A stretch of 64,000 nt of DNA, from positions 1,322,201 through 1,386,200 of the forward strand of contig NC_087066.1 of assembly GCF_963678635.1 (NCBI RefSeq). The letters run 5' to 3'. A model generated the notes under the pieces. It was given only the letters and a program-made list of their open reading frames with translations, was not told where the DNA came from and ran no database searches. Made by a program: the position numbers and the translations under genes. The DNA is from Symsagittifera roscoffensis (Eukaryota; Xenacoelomorpha; Acoela; Convolutidae). Positions 56,301-64,000 of this stretch are shown piece after piece. Within the stretch, counting starts at the first letter, position 1. Each line of letters opens with the position of its first letter.

Positions 56301-59300
56301 TTGAATGACTTGAAACTTAAGCACCGAGCAATGAAGTCAACAATGTATAGAACAGTAGAACAAACAAAAAGTTATTTTCTAGGTCTGCAACAAAACTAGT
56401 CTGATCTATTCCGTTTTTCACTTTGAATGCCGTAAAAATTAAACATCAAGCAATGAGGTCAATTATGTGTAGAATAGCAGAACAAACAAAAAATTTGTTT
56501 TAGATCTCAAACAAAACTGGTTTGAACGATTCCGTTTTGCAGTTTTGCATGAATGGAAACTTAAATGTCAAGCAATGAGTTTAACTATGTTTAGTTTTGT
56601 AGAACACATAAAAAGTTATTTTTGCTTGGGTCTGAAACAAAATTGGTCTGATCTATTCCGTTTTTCAGTTTGAATGATTGAAACTTAAACATCAAGGAAT
56701 GACGTCAACTATGTGTCGAATAGTAGAACAAATAAAAAGTTATTTTTCAGTTCTGCAGCAAAACTGGTCTGATCTATTCCGGTTTTTAGTTTAAATGAAT
56801 TGAAATTCAATGAGGTCAACTATGTGTAGATTAGTAGAACCAGCAAAAACTTCTTTTTTAGGTCTGAAACAAAACTGGACTGAAAAATTCCGTTTTCAGT
56901 TTGAATGACTTGAAACTTAAACACCGAGCAATGAAGTCAACAATGTATAGAACAGTAGAACAAACAAAAAGTTATTTTTTAGGACTGCAACAAAACTGGT
57001 CTGATCTATTCCGTTTTTCAGTTTGAACCCTTGAAATTTAAACATCAAGCAACGAGGTCAACTATGTGTAGAATAGTAGAACAAACAAAAAAGTTGTTTT
57101 AGATCTGAAACAAAACTGGTCTGAACGATTCCGTTTTGCAGTTTTGCATGAATGGAAACTTAAACATCAAGCAATGAGTTCAACTGTGTGTAAAATAATA
57201 GAACACACAAAAAAGTAATTTTTTAGGTCTGAAACAAAACTGGTTTGATCTAGTCCGTTTTTCAGTTTGAATGAATTGCAACTCAATGAGATCAACTATG
57301 TGTAGAATAGTAGAATAAACAAAAAGTTATTCTTCAGGTTTGAAACAAAACTGTTCTGAACAATTCCGTTTTCCGTTCAAATGCCTTGCAACTTAAACGT
57401 CAAGCAATGAGTTCAACTATGTTTAGTGTAGTAGAACACATAAAAAGTTATTTTTTCTTAGGTCTGAAACAAAACTGGTCTGATCTATTCCGTTTTTCAG
57501 TTTGAATGAATTGAAACTTAAACATCAAGCAATGACGTCAGCTATGTGTCCAATAGTAGAACAAATTAAAATGTTATTTTTTGGTTCTGAATCAGAACTG
57601 GTCTGATCTATTCCGTTTTTCAGTTTGAATGAATTCAAACTCAAGGCGGTGAACTATCTGTAGAATAGTAGAACAAGCAAAAACTTATTTTTAATATCTG
57701 AAACAAAACTGGTCTGAAAAATTCCATTTTCAGTTTGAATGACTTGAAACTTAAACACCGAGCAATGAAGTCAACAATGTATAGAACAGTAGAACAAACA
57801 AAAAGTAATTTCTTAGTTCTGCAACACAACTGATCTGATCTATTCCGTTTTTCAGTTTGAATGCCTTAAAACTTAAACATCAAGCAATGAGGTCAATTAT
57901 GTGTAGAATAGTAGCACAAACAAAAAATTTGTTTTAGGTCTGAAACAAAACTGGTTTGATCTAGTCCGTTTTTCAGTTTGAATGAATTGCAACTCAATAA
58001 GGTCAATTATGTGTAGAATAGTAGCACAAACAAAAAATTTGTTTTAGGTCTGAAACAAAACTGGTCTGAATTATTCCGTTTTTCAGTTTGTAGGACTCGA
58101 AACTTAAACATCAAGCAATAAGGTCAAATTTGTGTAGAATAGTAGAACACACAAAAAATTATTTTTAGGTCTGAAACAAAACTGGTCTGAACTATTCCGT
58201 TTTTCTGTTTGTATGACTTGACATTTGAACATCAAGCAAAGAGGTCAATTATGAGAGGAATAGTAGAACACACAAAAACTTATTGTTTAGGTCTGAAACA
58301 AAACTGGTCTGATCTTTTCCGTTCTTCAGTTTGAATGAATTTAAACTCAATGAGGTCAATTATGTGTAGAAAAGTAGATCAAACAAAAAGTTATATTTGG
58401 GCCTGAAACAAAAATGGTCTGAAAAATTCCGTTTTTCTTTTGAATGACTTGATACTTGATTATCATGCAATGAGATCAAATATGTGTAGAACAGTAGAAC
58501 AAACAAAAAATTTTTTAGGTGTGAAACAAAACTGGTCTGAACGATTCCGTTTTGCAGTTTGCATGAATGGAAACTTTAACATCAAGCAATGAGTTTAACT
58601 GTGTGTAAAATAATAGAACACACAAAAAAGTAATTTTTTAGGTCTGAAACATAAATGATTTGATCTAATCAGTTTTTCAGTTTGAATGAATTGCAACTCA
58701 ATGAGGTCAACTATGTGCAGAATAGTCAAACAAACAAAAAATTTTTTTCAGGTTTGAAACAAAACTGGTCTGAACAATTCCGTTTTCAGTTCGAATGACT
58801 TGAAACTTTAACATCAAGCAATGAGATCAACTATGTGTAGAATAGTAGAACAAACAAAAAATTTTTTTTTTAAGTCTTAAACAAAACTGGTCTGAACAAT
58901 TCCGTTTTTCAGTTTGAATGACATGAACGTAAACATCAAGCAATGAGGTCAACTATGTGTAGAATAGTAGAACAAACAAAAAGTTACTTTCAGGTCTGAA
59001 ACGAAACTGGTCTGAACAATTCCGTTTTCAGTTCTAATGACTTGAAACTTTAACATCAAGCAATGAGATCAACTATGTGTAGAATAGTAGAACAAACAAA
59101 AATTTTTTTTTAAGTCTAAAACAAAACTGGTCTGAACAATTCCGTTTTTCAGTTTGAATGACATGAACGTAAACATCAAGCAATGAGGTCAACTATGTGT
59201 AGAATAGTAGAACAAACAAAAAGTTACTTTCAGGTCTGAAACAAAACTGATCTGATCTAATCCGTTTTTCAGTTTGAATGCCTTAAAACTTAAACATCAA

Positions 59301-62300
59301 GCAATGAGGTCAATTATGTGTAGAATAGTAGCACAAACAAAAATTTTGTTTTAGGTCTGAAACAAAACTGGTCTGAATTATTCCGTTTTTCAGTTTGTAG
59401 GACTCGAAAATTAAACATCAAGCAATAAGGTCAACTTTGTGTAGAATAGTAGAACACACAAAAAGTTACTTTCAGGTCTGAAACAAAACTGATCTGATCT
59501 AATCCGTTTTTCAGTTTGAATGCCTTAAAACTTAAACATCAAGCAATGAGGTCAATTATGTGTAGAATAGTAGCACAAACAAAAAATTTGTTTTAGGTCT
59601 GAAAAAAAACTGGTCTGATCTAATGCGTTTTTCACTTTGAATGCCTTGCAACTTGAACGTTTAGCAATGAGTTCAACTATGCGTAGAATAGTAGAAAAAA
59701 CCAAAATTTCATTTTAGGTCTGAAACAAAACTGGTCTGAACTATTCCGTTTTTCTGTTTGTATGACTTGACACTTGAACATCAAGCAATGAGGTCAACTA
59801 TGTGTAGAATAGTAGAACAAACAAAAAGTTACTTTCAGGTCTGAAACAAAACTGATCTGATCTAATCCGTTTTTCAGTTTGAATGCCTTAAAACTTAAAC
59901 ATCAAGCAATGAGGTCAATTATGTGTAGAATAGTAGCACAAACAAAAAATTTGTTTTAGGTCTGAAAGAAAACTGGTCTGATCTAATGCGTTTTTCACTT
60001 TGAATGCCTTGCAACTTGAACGTTTAGCAATGAGTTCAACTATGCGTAGAATAGTAGAAAAAACCAAAATTTCATTTTAGGTCTGAAACAAAACTGGTCT
60101 GAACTATTCCGTTTTTCTGTTTGTATGACTTGACACTTGAACATCAAGCAATGAGGTCAATTTTGAGAGGAATAGTAGAACACACAAAAACTTATTGTTT
60201 AGGTCTGAAACAAAACTGGTCTGATCTTTTCCGTTCTTCAGTTTGAATGAATTTAAACTCAATGAGGTCAATTATGTGTAGAAAAGTAGATCAAACAAAA
60301 AGTTATATTTGGGCCTGAAACAAAAATGGTCTGAACAATTCCGTTTTTCTTTTGAATGACTTGATACTTGAACATCATGCAATGAGGTCAAATATGTGTA
60401 GAACAGTAGAACAAACAGAAATTTTTTATAGGTCTGAAACAAAACTGGTCTGAACGATTCCGTTTTGCAGTTTGCATGAATGGAAACATTAACATCAAGC
60501 AATGAGTTTAACTGTGTGTAAAATAACAGAACACACAAAAAAGTAATTTTTTAGGTCTGAAACAAAACTGATTTGATTTAGTCCGTTTTTCAGTTTGAAT
60601 GAATTGCAACTCAATGAGGTCAACTATGTGTAGAATAGTCAAAGAAACAAATTTTTTTTCAGGTTTGAAACAAAACTGGTCTGAACAATTCCGTTTTCAG
60701 TTCGAATGACTTGAAACTTTAACATCAAGCAATGAGATCAACTATGTGTAGAATAGTAGAACAAACAAAAAAGTTTTTTTTTTAAGTCTGAAACAAAACT
60801 GGTCTGAACAATTCCGTTTTTCAATTTGAATGACATGAAACTTAAACATCCACCAATGAGGTCAACTATGTGTAGAATAGTAGAACAAACAAAATGTTAC
60901 TTTCAATCTGAAACAAAACTGGTCCGAACTATTCCGTTTTTCAGTTTGAACGACATGAAACATAAACATCAAGCAATGGCGTCAACTATGTAAAGAATAG
61001 TTGAACAAACAAAAGTTTATTCTTTAGGTCTGAAACAAAACTGGTCTGAACAATTCAATTTTTCAGTTTATATGACTAAAAAATTTTAAACAATGAGTAG
61101 AATGAGACAATGAGGTCAACAATGAGTAGAATAGTAGAAAAAACAAAAAGAAAAAATTATTTTTTAGGTCTGAAACAAAACTGGTATGATCTAATCCGTT
61201 TTTCAGTTTGAATGAATCGCAACTCAATGAGGTCAACTATGTGTAGAATAGTAAAGCAAACGAAAAGTTATTTTTAGTTCTGAAACAATACTGGTCTGAA
61301 CTATTCCGTTTTTCACTTTGAGTGAATTGAAATTTAAAGATCAAGCAATGAGGTCAACTATGTTTAGAATAGTAGAGCAAACAAAAAATTACTTTTTAGG
61401 TCTCAAACAAAACTGGTCTGAACTATTCCGTTTTTCAGTGTGAATGACTTGAAACTTAAGCATCAAGCAATGAGGTCAACTATGAGTAAAATAGTAGAAC
61501 ACACAAAGAGTTGTTTTTTAGTTTTGAAACAAAACTGGTCCCATCTATTCCGTTTTTCAGTTTGAATGAATTGAAACTCAAGGAGATCAGCTATGTGTAG
61601 AATAGTAGAACAAACAAAACTTATATTTTAGGTCATAAAAAAGTGGTCTGATTTATTCATTTTTCAGTTTGAATGACTTGCAACTCAAGGAGGTCAACTA
61701 TATGTAGAATAGTAGAACAAACAAAAACTTATTTTTCAGGTCTGAAACAAAACTGGTCTGAACAATTCCGTTTTAAGTTGGAGTGACATGAAACTTAAAC
61801 ATCAAGCAATGAGGTCAACTATGTGTATAAAAGTAGAACAAACAAAAAGTTATTTTTAGGTCTGAAACAAAAGTGGTCTGAACTGTTCCGGTTTTCAGTT
61901 TGAATGACATGAAACCTAAACATCAAGCAATGACGTCATTTATGTAAAGAATATTAGAACAAACAAAACTTTATTTTTTAGGTCTGAAACAAAACTGGTC
62001 TGAACAATTCCATTTTTCATTTTGTATGACTTAAAATTAAACATCGAGCATTTAGGTCAACAATGTGTAGAATAGTAAAACAAACAAAAAGTTTTTTTTT
62101 CAGATATGAAACAGAACTGGTCTGAACAATTCCGTTTTTTGGTTTGAATGACTTTGAAACTTAAACATCAAGCAATGAGGTCAACTATGTGTAGATAAGT
62201 CGAACAAACAAAAGTTGTTTTTTAGATCTGAAACAAAACTGGTCTGATCTACTCGGTTTTTCAGTTTGAATGAATTGAAAATCAAGGAGATCAACTATGT

Positions 62301-64000
62301 GTAGAATAGTAGAACAAACAAAAAGTTTTTTTTAGGTCTAAAACAAAACTGGTCTGAACAATTCCGTTTTTCATTTTGAGTGACATGAAACTTAAGCATC
62401 AAACAATGAGGTCAACTATGTGTAGAAAAGTAGAACACACAAAAAGATATTTTTTAGGTCTGAAACAAAACTTCCGTTTTTCAGTTTGAATGAATTGAAA
62501 CTCAATGAGGTCAACTATTTGTAGAACTGTAGAACAAACAAAATTTTTTTTAGGTCTGTAACAAAACTGGTCTGAACTATTCAGTTTTTCAGTTTGAATG
62601 CCTTGAAACTTAAACACCAAGCAAAGAGGTCAACTATGTGTAGAATAGTAGATCATACAAAAAATGTTTTTTTTTTAGTTCTGAAACAAAACTGGTCTGA
62701 GCTATTCCGTTTTTCACGTTGAGCGACTTAAAACTTGAACACCAAGCAAAGAGGTCAACTACGTGTAGACTAGTAGAACAAACAAAATTATTTTTTTTTA
62801 GTTCTGAAGCAAAACTGGTCTGATATATTCCATTTTTCAGTTTGAACGGAAAACTCAATGAGGTCAATTATTTGTAGAATAATAGAACAAACAAAATTAA
62901 ATGACTTGAAACTTAAAAATCCATTAATGTGGTCAACTATGTGTAAAATAAAAGAACAAACAAAAAGTTATTTTTCAGGTCTGTAACAAAACTGGTCTGA
63001 ACTATTCAGTTTTTCAGTTTGAAAGAAATGAAACTCAATGAGGTCAACTATTTGTAGAATAGTAGAACAAACAAAATTGAATGACTTGAAACTTAAACAT
63101 CAATCAATGAGGTCAACTTTGTGTAAAATAAAAGAACAAACAAAATGTTCTTTTTTAGGTCTGTAACAAAACTGGTCTGTTCTATTCCGTTTTTCAATTT
63201 GAGCGACTTGTAACTTAAACACCAAGCAAAGAAGTCAACTATATGTAGAATAGTAGAACAAATAAAAAGTATTTTTTTAGTTCTGAAACAAAACTGGTCT
63301 AATCTATTCCATTTTTCAGTTTTAACTCAATGAAGTCAACTATTTGTAGAATAGTAGAACAAACAAAATTTTTTTAGGTCTGAAACAAAACTGATCTGAA
63401 CTATCCCGTTTTTTAGTTTGAATGACTTGAAACTTAATCATCAATCAATGAGGTCAACTATGTATGAAATAAAAGAACAAACAAAAAGTTATTTTAGGTC
63501 TGTAACGAAACTGGTCTGAACTATTCCGTTTTTCAGTTTGTATGCCTTGAAACTTAAGCATCAAGCAAAGAGGTCAACTATGTGTAGATTAGTAGAACAA
63601 TTAAAAAGTGTTTTTTTTTAGTTCTGAAACAAAACTGATCTGAACTATTCCGTTTTTCAGTTTGAGCGACTTGAAACTTAAACACTAAGCAAAGAGGTCA
63701 ACTATGTGTAGACTAGTAGAACAAACAAAAAGTTTTTTTTTAGTTCTTAAACAAAACTGGTGTGAATATTCCATTTTTCAGTTTGAATGAATTGAAACTC
63801 AATGAGGTCAACTATTTGTAGAATAGTAGAACAAACAAATTTTTTTTAGGTCGGAAACAAAACTGATCTGAACTATCCCGTTTTTCAGTTTGAATGACTT
63901 GAAACTTAAACATCAATCAATGAGGTCAACTATGTGTAAAATAAAAGAACAAACAAAAAGTTATTTTAGGTCTGTAACAAAACTGGTCTGAACTATTCCG
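47320..64000. repeat. Satellite array, ~105-121-bp monomers, extends past the window
   Basis: A head-to-tail repeat fills the rest of the window, about 140 monomers. A typical unit contains AGGTCTGAAACAAAACTGGT, ATTCCGTTTTTCAGTTTGAA, GACTTGAAACTTAAACATCA, AGCAATGAGGTCAACTATG and TGTAGAATAGTAGAACAAAC. A shorter form lacks the TTAAACATCAAGC part. The first one or two units (47320-47545) are strongly decayed. Larger blocks repeat at ~2.05 kb, ~1.91 kb, 363 bp and ~240 bp. There is no gene. Open frames of up to 88 codons on the minus strand only reflect the repeat. Confidence 0.97.

Noticed and set aside
60272-60538. 88-codon minus-strand ORF and similar ones (52703, 62399, 62634)
   Set aside because: They repeat the same peptide from satellite monomers and break at random.
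47545-64000. CRISPR-like regular repeat
   Set aside because: The whole unit repeats with no unique spacers, in an animal genome; it is a satellite.

Overview
The window is AT-rich DNA from an animal genome, most likely a marine or other aquatic invertebrate. The support is indirect: an envelope-carrying Ty3/Gypsy retroelement, tRNA-derived SINEs, hAT and TA-target-site MITEs, Helentron-like non-autonomous elements, a long satellite array, and one short gene whose exons join at GT...AG. Env-bearing Ty3/Gypsy elements are known from insects and from the tunicate Oikopleura (Tor elements), among others. Nothing here fixes the species.

Layout. (1) Positions 1 to about 16.9 kb hold a large, partly decayed Ty3/Gypsy element on the + strand. 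The order is gag, in-frame UAG, protease/RT/RNase H/integrase, two tiny membrane ORFs, a 368-codon ORF with no ATG, env, and a post-env ORF of unknown function. The 5' LTR lies outside the window. Pol carries several stops, frameshifts, an 856-bp tandem duplication and an integrase Glu-to-Val change, while env and the Met-less ORF are uninterrupted. The ORFs after pol are packed with ATGA or 13-base overlaps, as in compact viral genomes. (2) 16.9 to 47.3 kb is mostly non-coding and full of small DNA elements. These include about ten copies of a ~530-bp family with Helentron/HINE hallmarks, two ~880-bp MITEs with TA duplications (one caught up in a 1.03-kb tandem duplication), two hAT MITEs with perfect 8-bp duplications, a 1.5-kb inverted-repeat transposon nested in a HINE, and two tRNA-type SINEs. 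(3) One credible host gene fragment, on the minus strand at 41.3 to 42.1 kb, encodes the start of a type II membrane protein in two exons. (4) From about 47.3 kb to the end, and beyond it, lies an uninterrupted ~105-121-bp satellite with visible higher-order repeats.

How it fits together: the retroelement shows how a retrovirus-like unit could pack accessory genes around env. The remainder reads as repeat-rich intergenic or intronic DNA bordering a satellite block, possibly pericentromeric. All calls come from reading the sequence by eye. Family names above the motif level are inference and no similarity search was run.
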